DNA of 64,000 nucleotides from Gnetum montanum (GCA_015680685.1 MNCI01014438.1:352238-416237); one strand, 5' to 3'; shown: positions 1-12,300, counted from the stretch's first letter. Program-made: numbers and translations. The notes: generated by a model from the sequence alone, not told the origin.

Positions 1-84
1 TCGCCAACAAACAACATGACCCAAGGATGGGTTGTGCTAGTTTATAGTCATAGCAAACTTACTATGCCAGTTTATAGTCATAGT
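1..84 (-). repeat. Hairpin-array fragment flanking element A, probably end of element D
   Basis: Two units read on the minus strand as ...GACTATAAACTAG/GC, the same unit type found downstream of integrase in elements A, B and C (array 2). The sequence stops exactly where the LTR of element A begins. Orientation and position fit the 3' region of a minus-strand element, most simply element D, whose RT lies on the other side of A. That link is inference. No gene is visible here. Confidence 0.6.
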
Positions 85-1757
85 TGAAACACCCTAGAAA
101 TTTGAAGGCATGCTTGCTTCACCAAGTCTTTGCAATTCGCGCAGTGTTACGGTAGTTCTTTAGGAGATGGATTCTCGAATGTTTAGATTGTCTAGTTTGG
201 CAAGTTTTCTATCCTAGGTGTCAACAAGCTAAATGGACTCTCCAGTCTACCCACCTAAGTAGTTCATCCAGCCGACAACGCACTTAGGGGCGGTGCATTG
301 AATTGTTGGCGGTGTTCAGAACACACAAAATGCTTCAACAAGTTTTTAAGTCAAAATGCTTTGCTACGCTATGCCATGCTATGTAGCATAGAAAACTTCA
401 AAAGAAGTTTGTAGAAGCATAGTGCGACACTATGCTATGCAGCGTAGCACAGTGTAGAAAAAGCTAGATGTCTAGTCCCCTCGCTCGACTTCAAGCTCTT
501 CAGCAATGTCTCCTTCCATTAGAAAGGGGCAAACTTGGCAAAAGTAGGTCATGTTTCTTGGTACGCTATGCTAAGCTACATGGTGTTGCAAGGCATAGCA
601 ATTCTATGAAATTGACAAAAGGCAACTCGAAGGGTAGGATCAGCAAGTTCGCAAGTTTCACAATGCAAAAGGAAAAGTTTGTAGATTGACAACATTTCTT
701 GTGAATAAGGCTAGCTACTACACTATGATATGTTATGTAGTGTAGAAAATATGCAATAAGTAGCCAGTGTGCTTCAATGATTTCCAATGCACGCAACATG
801 ACAATGCAAATTTTTTGCTTCAAACTAGTGGTTACGCTACGCTATGCTGCGTAGCGTAGCATAGCGTAACAAGATGCTACGCCACACCAAACATGCTATG
901 CTACAAAGCATAGCAAAGCATGGTGATCAGTTATGCTACATCAATGCACTCCACCTAATTGCACCATTGCTCTTATAGTGCAATTACAATGTGGAAGGCT
1001 TGTAATTACGACATGGAAAACTCTCCCAACAGCATGCAGCACGTGTAGCATAGACAGGTCAGCATAAGCCTAGGGCATGTGGCATCCAAACCGCATCTTT
1101 TGTGTGTCCTCGATCCTATAAATACCCCAATGAGCAACACTTGGAAGGTCCAAGGTCTGTTTTCTTGGCAATCTAGTTGGCTAACAATTTTGTTGGTTGA
1201 CAAGTAAGAAAGTTAGCACTGCAACCTCGAGCATTATAAGCTTTTTGTTTGACATTGTAAATAGTTAGCACTCTTAGTTGGCATTTTGTTCTACTCTTCT
1301 CTACCACCTTGGTAGCACTTCACATTGTTAACGACTGAGTCCATGTTCAAGCACACACCCATCTTTCTCTACATGTCTTGGTTACACTCGGGATCTCAGC
1401 ACTTCTCAATGTTGTGCAACCGATTGTATCCATCTTGACAGAGCGAAGTCGTAGCTTTGAAGTGGTGCATTTTTCTAACTACATTTTACTTTGTCTTCTG
1501 CTTATTATTTCATTTTATACTATTTTTTGTCTCTTTTACATTTGAGCATTACTTTGCACTATCAATTTCATTTTCAAATCACACGTTGCAAAAGGTTATA
1601 TTAACATTAACTAAGTCCCTGTCTGATCGACCAGACCATTCAGGGCATCCCGTTTCCATCCCATCTAGCATGGCCCTCCCGCAGAAATGGGGTTAAGATT
1701 GTCAATGGCTGATGACCCCTCGGTGTTTTCTAGCTGTCGATGTTTTCGATCGCTATA
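85..1757 (+). repeat. 5' LTR of element A
   Basis: Aligns along its length with 44129-45690. It begins TGAAACACC and ends at ...CGCTATA, where the expected terminal CA has become TA, six bases before the primer binding site. The first half (about 350-930) is packed with palindromes made of GCTATGC/GCATAGC and GCTACGC/GCGTAGC. A TATA box lies at 1117, and the R-U5 part holds the stretch TAAGTCCCTGTCTGATCGA that is also present in the LTRs of B and E. Confidence 0.93.
1117..1124 (+). promoter_or_regulatory. LTR TATA box, element A 5' LTR
   Basis: TATAAATA within CCTATAAATACCCC. The same box is kept in the A 3' LTR (45165) and the E LTR (53422), so it is the likely sense promoter of the family. 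The RNA start would lie about 30 bases downstream; this was not measured. Confidence 0.75.
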
Positions 1758-1763
1758 GGTTTC

Positions 1764-1782
1764 TGGTGCTAGAAGGATAGCC
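1764..1782 (+). promoter_or_regulatory. tRNA primer binding site, element A
   Basis: TGGTGCTAGAAGGATAGCC lies six bases after the LTR end. The same site is on the minus strand in B (21961-21979) and C (36434-36453), where it reads TGGYGCTAGAAGGAGGGCC, so two bases have changed here. It should pair with the CCA end of a tRNA; I could not identify which one. Confidence 0.85.
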
Positions 1783-2212
1783 TTTTAGTGCCATTTCCAC
1801 ATGTCATGGTAGTCTTGTAAGCCTTTTGCACCTTGATATGCATTAGTGTAAACTTGACATCCATCTATGGTTGTTTATGCATCGTGCGGTGTAGATCGGT
1901 CACCTTGATAGTTCCTCGGGAACCCTACAAGACATAAAGCCTCTGATTGCCAGTTGACTTGCCTATTTTTACGGTAGTCTTGCATGTGTTCTATACCCTA
2001 ATATGCACTAGCGTAAACATGACACCCTTTTGTGGTTGTTTATGCATCATGTGGTACAGATCAGTCACCTCAACGGTTCCTTAGAAGCCCAATAAGACAT
2101 AAAGCCCTTTTTGATTGCTTGCCAACTTCTTTTCTCTTCTCATTTGCAAAACTATTTAGCTTTCTAATTTCTTTGATTTTTCTTGTTTGAAAAACTACCT
2201 AGCTTAGTAATA
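1783..2212 (+). other. Untranslated leader of element A
   Basis: About 430 bases between PBS and the gag ATG. It contains an imperfect direct repeat: CAT(C/T)-TATGGTTG-TTTATGCATC followed by GATC(G/A)GTCACCT at about 1860-1910 recurs at about 2025-2080. No gene is seen. The packaging signal would be expected here, but nothing specific can be recognised. Confidence 0.6.
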
Positions 2213-5200
2213 ATGACTTCCGCAACTATCGTTTCTAATACCTTCAACATTGAGGTTCCCATCATGGTTCAAGACACCACTAGTGCCGAATAATCATTGA
2301 ACCCAATGCTGGAAACACGTCAATCCCTTAGGATCTAAAATTGGGATCTTGAGGGCTTGGCCCAGTAGCATGAACACTATAACTTCCTCTGTGCAAAGGT
2401 TCAGGCAAACCTACCTTTGGATGTACATGAGTTTAAAGGAAAACGTATCTTTGAGTTCACTTACTATGATGGGAAGGAGTTTGTTCCCACTCCCAACATT
2501 TCCATACCTTTAACATAGGTAAACCAAAGGTTTCTAGACTAGCTAATCCAGTTGGCTAGGCTTAGGGAGCAAGAGGACATAGCGTCTAACTAGGATGATG
2601 CCTTCCAGGATGGACAAGAGGAACTCAATTCCCAATTTGACGAGGGAGGTCAAACCAACCCCATTCCTATTCCTCCTAGCCAATCCTTCTGGGCCAATCC
2701 GTTGTCTATCACCACTTCCTTTGCGATCATGCCTATGCTCCCATAGCCTACAACTACAATCGCAATGGGTAGCCATGTCACCTTCTCGGTGTATCAACGC
2801 CCTTATTCCCGTATTTCATTTGTAGCAACTATGCCTCGACAAACCATTCATCAGCCCATTCCTGTAGCACATCACACACCAATCACAACTACCCTACCGC
2901 ATGTTCATGTTGTACCTATGATACAGTTGTACAAAACTTCTGTTTCCATTCCTATGTTCACATCTGTTCCACCCACCACGGTGGGCCCAGGCCCATCCAC
3001 ATGGTGGACCCCATTCACTTCGCCTATTCCACAACCATTGTAGATGTCTCATTATGTTTGTCCTTAGACCTACCAAACCCCACAAACAGTACAACCTAAC
3101 ACAGGGCTATGGTCTATTCCACTAGTGACACAAGCAGTCTATTCGACAGCTCAAACCATGGTTGTTTCTCCAAGAGCACCACCTGCTGGGTCGTGGATAG
3201 TGCAAAAAACACTGCTCGTGGGGGCTACCCCAATGGTACCGCCAATGGGTCACGCCACTACCCCCACCATTCCATAGATGGGAGTTACCTCGACAGTTCC
3301 CCAACCATCCACACCATTTCAGGGTTTGGACCAAGCATTCCAGCTTATCCAAACCCTCACCAAGGAAATAAAATGTCTCAAAGCTGTTGGGTCTAACACG
3401 GTACAAGTTATGGACTTTTACCAGGATGATCCCATTAGCCCTGCAATCCCTTCTCTAACATTATCCCCAGGGATGTCCCTCCCCCACTTCACAAAGTACA
3501 ACGGGGAGGGAGATCCCAATGCACATCTTATTACCTTTAGGTCTGAATGCGTTTTGTTGCAACAATGGCCACACATGATTATTCATGTCTTTGCTATGTC
3601 CCTACCTGGAAAGCCCTGGATTGGTACCACGTGTTGCCATAGTCATCCATTTCAACTCTAGAGGAGCTTCTAACCCAGTTCATGATGCACTTCAAGTATA
3701 ACTTGAAGTCAGAAACCATGCTGGACTAGTTGATGAGTGTGAAGTAGGATCCTCTGGAACTAGTCCAAAAATTCATCTAGCGATGGAGTGCAACCCTTAA
3801 CGAAATCCGCGAGCCCATCGCAGGGGCCCACCTGCTGGCTGTCTTTAAGGGTGCAGTGAATGAATTTATCAAGTCTAAACTATACTAACTCACCCCTTGC
3901 ACTCTTAGTCAAGCCTTCGCTCAAACTAAGAGTATATAGGATGCTGCCAAGGCAAGCAAAGACTAGGCCTACATTGCCTACAAAAACACCTTCACAAAGA
4001 AGGACAAGGGTAAGGCCCCAACAACCACAGTGGCCACTATGGTGACTGAGGCCAAGCCCAAACCTAGTAACAATGGTAACAAGAACAACAGAAAACCAGC
4101 TATACCTACAGTTAATCCCATGCCCAAGTAGGGCAATGCACCGCAACCTCCAGTACCTGCACCTGAGACATCTGCACAACCCAAATCGAACTTTGAGCAT
4201 AAAGATTGCTCGAAGTACACCCCATTACCTCTCAAGCCTTCAAAACTTCTGAAGCAGCTATTGGAAGTGGGGCACATCCAACACAAGAAAATGTTGGAAG
4301 AAGGAATTAGGAGACATCAACGCTACTGTGAGCTCCTTAGGAACCCCTCTTTGGCCCTACCCAATGAGCCCCCAGTTCCTAAGGATTTCAGGCTGGACAG
4401 GTTTTGTGACTCTCACCAATAGTGTGGTCACAACACAGATTACTCTCTAGCATTTCAGGATGACATCTAGAGATTGATCGATTAGGGAAAACTGGTATTG
4501 AACGAAAGCAACCTAGTATGCCCTGAGAACAAATCTATGCATGTCTACACAGACCCCCTCAATGCCAACAATGCCAGTTACGTCATCAACTCCATTAGTA
4601 TTGACAATGATCCTAGGCCATCCCATGAGCCATTCATGGTCTGTGTGCCTTAGTGTAGTGCACTAGCACCACCAGCGGTTGGCCGAAGCTTGCAATAGCC
4701 ATTCATTCTGAGAGTTCCTCCACGAGCATCCATCTCCGCACCACTTGTTAGCGAAGCCACACGACTCCACCTGCTAACACTGTTAGCTCCATTTATCATC
4801 AGGGGGCCAAATCCTTTAATAGCCCCCACCCCATGTAATACGACTGAACAACCTTCTCATCCTAAAAAATGGGAAGTGCATTTCGTAGTTGAGACGTCAA
4901 GAGAAAGAATTGCCCAAGGTATTCCAAGGCCCATGTCTCCACCCCTACGTCTACGCCCTCGTCACCAAAGACAAATGTTGCTATAACCATACAGTCTGCG
5001 TCGCCCTGCCAAAAATGGTTTGAACTCATATCCAAAGTTGCCCCTCCTTGGGAAATTTGTCTTCTTGGATGAATAGAAGAAGAGGAAAGCGTTAAAAAGG
5101 GGGGCGGTCAAGATCTCTTGGATGCACTCACTTAGGTCAAGAAAGCTCTAAAATAGAAAAACAGTACACTGACCTTGTATGACTTAATCATGACATCTAT

Positions 5201-6013
5201 CCCACACCATGAGGCTCTAATCTACATGTTGACATCGATTCCAGTTAACGAAGACATGTTGGCATAAGAGGAAGCGATCCACTCGATCATGCTTCCCTCT
5301 GCACCTATAGAACTAGAACCATCTTAATTGACTTTCAGCAACAACTCCATTAGGGAAGATCTTGAGAGGGGTTAGGTGACTACATCACCTCTATTCATCA
5401 AAATTTGGGTAGGCCAACACTAGATTTGAAGGGTACACGTTAATGATGGGGATGCCACGAATGTCATCCCCTTCCCTATTGTGGACAAGTTGGGCTTGGT
5501 CGACCAGATAAAACCCATAGCGATGTCATGCTTGAGGTCGTTCAATGGGGCACACATCCTGGTGAAGGGCACAGTTCGCATAGACTTCGTGACAGAGACC
5601 AGTTCCCCACAAATGTGACATTCATCGTGGTTGAGGAGATGCCTAGGTTTAACTTGATCTTGGGGAGGTCATGGTTAGTGCAACTTAGGGCTATCTCTTT
5701 GCCTATTCATTAGGAAATCCACCTACCATATGTAGGCAGGGAGGTGGTGACCCATTGTGATGAGGTAGCAGCCCAAGCTATCAATAACATAGACATGGAG
5801 CAGGGCTTAGAGGTCGTAACCTCTAAGAATGAAGCACCTACTTATGCACACACTAACCATCCGGTGGGAGAATTGGCTTAGCAAGCCAGTTCCCAAAACC
5901 AAAGTGAGTGGGTTAAGTTACCCTTCCAAGTGAGGGACAATGATGCAAATGAAGCCCCTGGCAAAGCACCTTGGCCTTACATTCTGCTCAACCCACAATG
6001 GGTCAAGAAGTAG
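2213..6013 (+). pseudogene. gag-pro of element A (decayed)
   Basis: Would encode the capsid polyprotein and an aspartic protease that processes it. The ATG at 2213 starts MTSATIVSNT, and the frame aligns with the better kept B copy. Capsid motifs (MDFYQDDP, FTKYNGEGDPNAH) lie at about 3410-3520. The zinc-knuckle region at about 4405-4450 has its last Cys replaced by Ser. The retropepsin active site at about 5440-5480 reads VNDGDATNV. The frame ends at a TAG (6011-6013) right after WVKK, as in E. It is dead: there are many in-frame stops, often TAG where B or E has a glutamine codon, and a one-base loss near 3612 that breaks the conserved ALDWY motif. No separate start is seen for protease, so gag and pro were one frame. 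Confidence 0.88.
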
Positions 6014-6140
6014 CTATGCATAGCACAACAACCTCGTTGCTTCCTTCCAAGTTGCCATTCTTTGCACATTACCATCTTTTATTATTTACAATCCATCTGT
6101 CTACATAAGTTACTAGTTAGCTATTATTCAAAGTGTTAAC

Positions 6141-6145
6141 GTATC
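6141..6145. repeat. Target site duplication of element B, left copy
   Basis: GTATC, identical to 22707-22711 on the other side of B. It lies in element A about 130 bases after the gag-pro stop, inside a unit that in element E is repeated as TTTGTTAACATG...TTTTGGCATGC. Confidence 0.93.
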
Positions 6146-7705
6146 TATAACGACGGAAAATGTCAGCAGCTGGAATACCAAAAAAAATCTGTATATACAG
6201 TCTTAACCACGGATCCGTGTGAGGGTTGTGTTGGAGAAAACGAATCCGCAGTGCCCTGAACGGTCTTGTCGATCAGACAGGGACTTACTAAATTAGTAAA
6301 CCGATGGAGATTATGAATATTTCGTGGAACGATTTGATTCGGCGAGTCGCGAGATGAGAGAAAAATGATGTAGATAAATTGCAATAATGATAACGTCAAC
6401 ATGGTAAAAGGAATCAGATATGAGAGAAACGCATGATTTTAAGATCTATGCTTTGACCCGAAAAATGAATATTTTGTATACCAAGTTACACCAGGGAGAC
6501 CCTGATTATCTTGTGTGAAACAAACACAGAATAACAAGAAAACTATCTAAGCAGAAGTATAGAATGGAGTCCAATCTACCTCGTAGGCCAGAGAAGGGAT
6601 GTAAGGAAGGTCAAGTTCTGACGTCTATCGATCAACTACTTCTAATCAATAGAACTCACAAGCCACACCAGATGATCTCTCGATCTCTGATCTGCTCCTT
6701 TTGCCTTGGGTAGTCTCTGCTTGGAACTGCCAATGATCACCAATGGAGAAAGTTGTGTCTTTGCCAAAGGGCCAATCGCTCCTACTGCCAATGCTCAAGC
6801 AAAATGTCTCCTATCTCTGTTAAAAGATAGTGCTGCCAAAAGATTGCCAAAAGTGCTGCTCTCTTTCTCTGTCTCTCTGTCTCTTTGTGTGTCTCCATGT
6901 GTGTGTTTTCTTCGCCAACTGGGATATTTATAAGTTTGACAATATGTGGAGAAGGAATGGCTGTGATGACATTTGTTTCAAACCTTTTAGAAGATCGTTG
7001 ACTTGACCATCCTTGTGTTGAAATTCATGACTACGCACAATACGCGCATCTGCGTATTGTGTGTATGAATAACAAATGTGGGTCGGGCATGTCTCAGTTG
7101 ATTTTTGGCTACATTACGCTCGTACGCATTGCTTCGTGTGCAAGAGCGTAATAAAGCACAAAAGTAATGGACTCCAGTTTCTTAACGCTCGTTCAAGCTG
7201 CCGAGCGTAGTGAAGCGTAAACAATGATTAACTTGGCGATGAATTACGCTGATGTACGCTGCGTTGCGTAACGAGCGTAAGATGATCAATTTGCAGGAAA
7301 GAGAAAAGAGTTGATCTGTTGTGCTTCCTTTGGATTCTCTTTGATGTTTTGAAGCTCGTTATGCTACCCTACGTAACAGAGTGTAAATTTGCTCTTGGAC
7401 AAAAGACTTAGCAGAATACACGAGAGATCGCATATTACGCTGCTTAGGCCTTTAGCTTCGCCAAATCTACTGAAGTGAACCGCCTTCTAATATCAAACTA
7501 TGTTACGCTAAGCATCACTACGCTATGTTGCGTACTATAGCGTAAAGATGGAAAACATAGTAAGATAGAAAATTTGCAAAAGGAAACCAAAGTCTTGATG
7601 CCATGAACCTCTTTGCCTTGCCTTGCCTTGTTCTCCTTTCTAGAATTTTGTCATGTACTTTTGTCTGAATCGCAAATATTTGTCTGTAATTTTCATGGTG
7701 TTTCA
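6146..7705 (-). repeat. 3' LTR of element B (full length)
   Basis: 1,560 bp. On the minus strand it begins TGAAACACC at 7705, next to the polypurine tract, and ends at 6146, where the canonical CA has become TA. It shares both ends with 21986-22706 but keeps about 840 bp that the other copy lacks. The unshared part contains the TATA box and many TACGC/GCGTA words, such as TACGCTGATGTACGCTGCG near 7246. Confidence 0.93.
6925..6932 (-). promoter_or_regulatory. LTR TATA box, element B 3' LTR
   Basis: TATAAATA on the minus strand (CTTATAAATATCCC). It lies inside the segment missing from the B 5' LTR, so only this downstream LTR still has a promoter, and it points out of B into element A. Confidence 0.65.
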
Positions 7706-7720
7706 ATGGCCCCTCTTTGT
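7706..7720 (-). promoter_or_regulatory. Polypurine tract, element B
   Basis: ACAAAGAGGGGCCAT on the minus strand, directly abutting the 3' LTR. The same tract primes plus-strand DNA in A (44114-44128) and, slightly changed, in C (30414-30428). Confidence 0.88.
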
Positions 7721-8292
7721 TGATGATTAGAGGGCTTTCCCGAAAGACGTCGACAAAGAATACAAAACACTGGATAGGTAAAAGCACCAACAACATTCAT
7801 CAATGGTTACTCAAGTGTCGCCCTATCAACATAGAAGAGCAAAGATGGAGGAAACAGGAGATAGGATGGTATAGGAGAAAATAGGTTTGGGGAAGATGCA
7901 AATGAGTAAGCATGACCTCTTCACGCATAAGCAGTTAGGCTTTCTCCTGCAGGTGCGTTAGCATGGAGTTATGCCATCATTTTGTAGATGAAGGGGCAGC
8001 ATAGATGAATTGTGTTGCGTCTGCACGGCCTGGGTGAGATGTTTTTCACCCATTTTGCTGACGCCATTTTTTTTTGTGTGTCCATTAGGTGAATTGCTTT
8101 ACACCAGTTTATGGACTTGATTGTAATGTGAATGCGGAAAATGGGTGCTGCGTGTGTAGATTTTGCAAACGGGAAGTAGATGGTAGAGATGAAGTACAGT
8201 AAGAGCTGAGGGTAGGATTATAAGGGGAACAGGGATGCACTTCTAAGTGGATAAGCTAACCTGAGCAGCCATTTCAAAATGCTGTTTTTACT
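7721..8292 (-). other. 3' untranslated region of element B, no gene seen
   Basis: About 570 bases between the polypurine tract and an orphan open frame. No motif of any gag, pol or antisense-gene product is present in either strand. Confidence 0.55.
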
Positions 8293-8802
8293 TCACCACT
8301 CAGATGAATGCACCTTTGAACGACATCCTTGAAGCAAGTAACCTGCAACCAAAGAAGAAAATAGAGGATACCATTGTCCGTGCGAATTGTGGGCGAGGTT
8401 GTTGAAACAAGTACCATTATATGCAAGATAAATTGATTGGGCCATGAAGGAGGAACTGTAGCACGAGGCCCGAGTTTTCACCCTTAACGCTCGGCCCAAC
8501 ATATCGCTGCCAAAGAACATCAAACTCAGCGCATCTGACTGGTTATGCAAAGAACCGGCGAGATGAATCTGTGAAGCCAGAGCCTGATAGTGATGATGAG
8601 TAGAGATCCCCAAAGCCGTAGTTGATGAGAACGCCTTTGGAGCTTCGGACGGTGAAATGAACCTCTCAGAGGCACCACCACTGAAATAGGTGTAGTGATG
8701 GTATCTCCGAGGGGTTAGTAATATGCCCTTCAGCACATCCGAGGGATCAGCAGAATGCTGGTGAGGTAGTGATGCTAGAACTGTCTCAGCAGCCCACCCC
8801 AT
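8293..8802 (-). CDS. Orphan 169-codon open frame in the 3' region of element B
   Basis: An uninterrupted frame starting MGWAAETVLASLP and ending SSEW, between hairpin array 2 and the polypurine tract. It is noteworthy because the coding genes of B all carry stops over comparable lengths. The product is rich in Ser, His and Ala, with no signal peptide, clear membrane segment or motif that I recognise. I found no matching frame in the same place in element A (43061-44113). It could be a captured fragment or a chance frame; the lack of a homologue in the other copies argues for caution. Confidence 0.25.
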   Translation of the reverse strand: MGWAAETVLASLPHQHSADPSDVLKGILLTPRRYHHYTYFSGGASERFISPSEAPKAFSSTTALGISTHHHYQALASQIHLAGSLHNQSDALSLMFFGSDMLGRALRVKTRASCYSSSFMAQSIYLAYNGTCFNNLAHNSHGQWYPLFSSLVAGYLLQGCRSKVHSSEW

Positions 8803-8867
8803 GTGTCTTGCAGCTGCACAGAGATAATCATGCTCGCTTGAGTTGCATGGGAGAAGTTTGTGAGCCC

Positions 8868-9352
8868 CAGTTTTAAGTCCTGGTAGACTATTGTTGCTGA
8901 TTTTAAGTCTCAGCAGACCATGGTCCCAGTTTAAAGTCTAGGCAGACCGAGAAATGCGAGTTTTATGTCGTAGCGAATGGTGGAGGGGCTGATTTATGGT
9001 ATCAGTAGACCATGCTATGGATGTCAGTTTCATGCCATGACCCAAGGATAGATCTGTGCTGGTTTTACGTCTCAGCAGACGGTTACTTACCTTTGCCATT
9101 TTTATGTCATGATGGATAGCCGGTGCCAGTTTAGCATCGTGGTGGACATGTGCAAAAGATGCTGGTTTTTTGTCTTGGCGGGCCTGTACAACATTGCTAG
9201 TTTTACGTCGTAGCGGACGGTTACAACTTGCCAGTTTTACATCATGGTGGACGATCAATGCCAGTTTAGGGTCGTGACGGACGTGTGAAGGGAGTGCCAG
9301 TTTTATGTCATAGCGGACGTTTGTTGCTAGTTTAGCGTCGTAGCGGACGATT
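8868..9352 (-). repeat. Hairpin array 2 of element B (downstream of integrase)
   Basis: About fifteen diverged units. Read in B sense they have the form stem, loop, complementary stem, then TAAAACTGGC. Examples are CGTCT-GCTG-AGACG, CGTC-CGCTAC-GACG, AGTC-TACCAG-GACT and CAT-GTCCACCACG-ATG. The tail TAAACT(A/G)GC is much more constant than the stems. The array starts about 35 bases beyond the end of pol. Some units have only three-base stems. Confidence 0.8.
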
Positions 9353-9386
9353 GTGGCCATACCTGATATTCACACTGGAGATGTAG

Positions 9387-12300
9387 CTATATGTAGTACC
9401 ATTTTAGATATATATGACTGACAAGGTTTGGTAACTCGTTGCCATCGACATCCGCTAACTTGAATGCTCCATTGCTATACGCACCAGTCACCAAGAAAGG
9501 GCCCTTCCAGTTTGTAGAGAATTTGCCTATTGGTTCGTGAACGGCCTTGAGAACTAAATCTCCTTTCTTAATCGGACGCTGCTGAAGATTATGACGATGA
9601 TTTTGCCTCTGCTTGTCTTGATACTTTTCAATTGTATCAAGCGTATGTATTTGCTTCTCTTCTACTGAGTCCAAATCCATGATCTGAGACTCGGTGTGTT
9701 GAGCCTCATTTATAATCATGGAGAGGACCATTCTCAGAGAAGGAATTTGCAACTCGAGAGGTAGCACTACTTTAGATCCATAGACTAGGTTATAGGGTGT
9801 ACTCTATGTAACTGTCCTACAAGTAGTACGATATGCCCATAGCATATAGAGGATTTTTTTGTGCCACCGTCTCTTGTTGCGGTCAAGCATTTTCTTGAGC
9901 AGATTGATGATGACCTTGTTTGTTGCTTTAGCTTGACCATTCGCTTGCGAGTAGTAGGGTGAGGAAAAAGATAATGCCAAGGCTATCACAGAAGGATTTG
10001 GTTTCCGTACTACTATACTGCGGCCCATTATCAGTAACGATAGTCATCGGGAGACCAAATCTGGTTATAATGTTGTCTAAGATGAAATGGCAAATCTGTT
10101 GAGATGTGATCTTCCTTAAAGGAATAGCTTCTACCCACTTCATGAAGTACTCAGTAGTAGTAATTATGAAGCTATGACCTATGGAAGATTTCGGTGTGAT
10201 GGGATCTATAATGTCTAGTCCCCATCGTTGAAACGGCCATGTTATTTGAGTCGTATGTAACTCTGTAGGCGACACATGTATAAGATTTTTGTGACGCTAA
10301 CACATGTCACAAGTTTTAACCTTTGTCAGGCAATCTTTTTCCATGTGTGGCCAGTAGTACCCTAAGTGGTGAATTTTTTGAAGCCATAGCCCATGGTGCT
10401 ATGTGTCCTCCGCATAATCCCTCGTGAACCTTGCCAACGATACGTTGTGCTTGGTCTTTGTTAACGCAAGTAAGTAGCACACCATCAAAGGAGCGTCTAC
10501 AGAGATTACTGTCTCCTATGATTATGTACTACCTAGCTCGCTTATGGATTGCGTCTTTTTGTGTGCATGTCAATTCGTGCGATAACTCGTCTTGCAAGAG
10601 GTAAGTTTTAATGTTGTCATACCATTCTGGCGTGCTTTCTTCGAGAAGAGAAGATATTTGCTCCACCTGAATTATAGGACCTGTACAATTTGTTATTAAA
10701 GTAGGAAAAGTGTCAAATAGATGTGATGGCACGTTTAAGGCCAGCGTAGCCAATGCATCAGCCAGTGTGTTATCATTTTATGGCACGTGTTGGGCATCGA
10801 TGGTCGTGAATTGCTTCAGAAGATCTTTAGCCATATCGCAGTAGGGCTGAAAATGTGTAGCTTTGTAGGCATAGACTCCTATGATCTGATTGATGATGAG
10901 CATCGAATCACCCCTAATTGCCAAGTGTCGAACATCGAGTTTGCTTGCAGCTAGTAATCCTCTGAGGAGCCCCTTGTACTCTGCCACATTGTTAGTACAG
11001 GGGAAGGTCAAGCGATAAGCGTGAAGACGCACATCCTTAGGTGATAGCGTAATAACAGTGGCAGCACTGCCATCTCTAGCTGTTGAAGCTCCGTCGAAAT
11101 ACAACGTCGCTTCGGGGCCTGTTAAGATAAGGCTTACACCATGTACATATTCGTCTGGAAATTCAGGCTCTATGGTTGCCTGACTGTCAATAGGGGATGT
11201 TACTAATTGGTTAGCTATCGCTTGGCCCTTCGTAGAAGATTGGCCAATGTAATGCAAATCGAATTCTGCTATGATAGCCTTCCAATGAGCTATTCTGCTA
11301 CTTTCGTATAAGTTATGCGTAATGGCCCTAAGGATGTTATTTTTATAGATGATGTTAACTTGACTACGGAAAAGATAATGTCTGCACTTCTTGAGCGTAA
11401 ATACTAATGCTAAGTAGTTACGCTCTACTTCATTGTACCTTGTTTCATACGCACATAGAGCATGACTCAAATAGTAGATGGGTACTTCCGACCCATTATC
11501 TCTCCTTTGACAAAGTAACGCTGCTAAGGCTACGTCTGAAGTTGCGAGATAGATATAGAATGCTTGATCCCTTTGTGCCAGGAAAACGGTTAGCAAGCAT
11601 TGAAGCTCTTGCTTCAAGCTGTCGAAGGCATGCTGACAATCGTCCGTCCATTCGAAATTAACCCCCTTTTTAAGCAAATGTTGCATAAGATGTAACTTGT
11701 CGGTTAATCTCGAGATGAACCACTTGATAAACTGTAACCTCCCCTGTAATTTGCATAATTGCTTAAGACTAACTTCAGATCCTCTAAATGATCTTTGGAG
11801 GTCATATTTAGAGCATCTTTTGAGGACTAACTCCAGATCCTCTAAATGATCTTCGGACTTTAAAGACTTAACAGCTATATCGTCAACATAATCATTTAGC
11901 CTTCCTAAGAGGTAATCGCTAAAGATGTACGTCATAGCTCGCTGATATGTCGCTCCAGCATTTTTTAAATCAAAAGGCATCATGGTGTAACAAAAGGTTC
12001 CCAAAGGCATCATAAACATTTTCGTTAGCTAGTGCTTTGGGTTAATGCATATTTAATTGTAGCTTGAGAAGCCATCCATGAAGGACAAAAGCGCATGCCC
12101 AACGGTTGTATCCACCAATTGGTCGATACTCGGCAATGGGAAGTTATCCTTGATTGTAGCTTTGTTTAAGTCCCAGAAGTCTATACAAATACATATTCCT
12201 CCAGTCCTTTTGGGAACTACTACAATATTGGATAACCAGTCCGAGTAATCAACCATGCGAATAAAACCTGCTTGGTATAGCTTAGTGATTTCATCACGTA

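Noticed and set aside
1117-1124. Promoter of a host gene
   Set aside because: It lies inside an LTR and is repeated in the other LTR copies.
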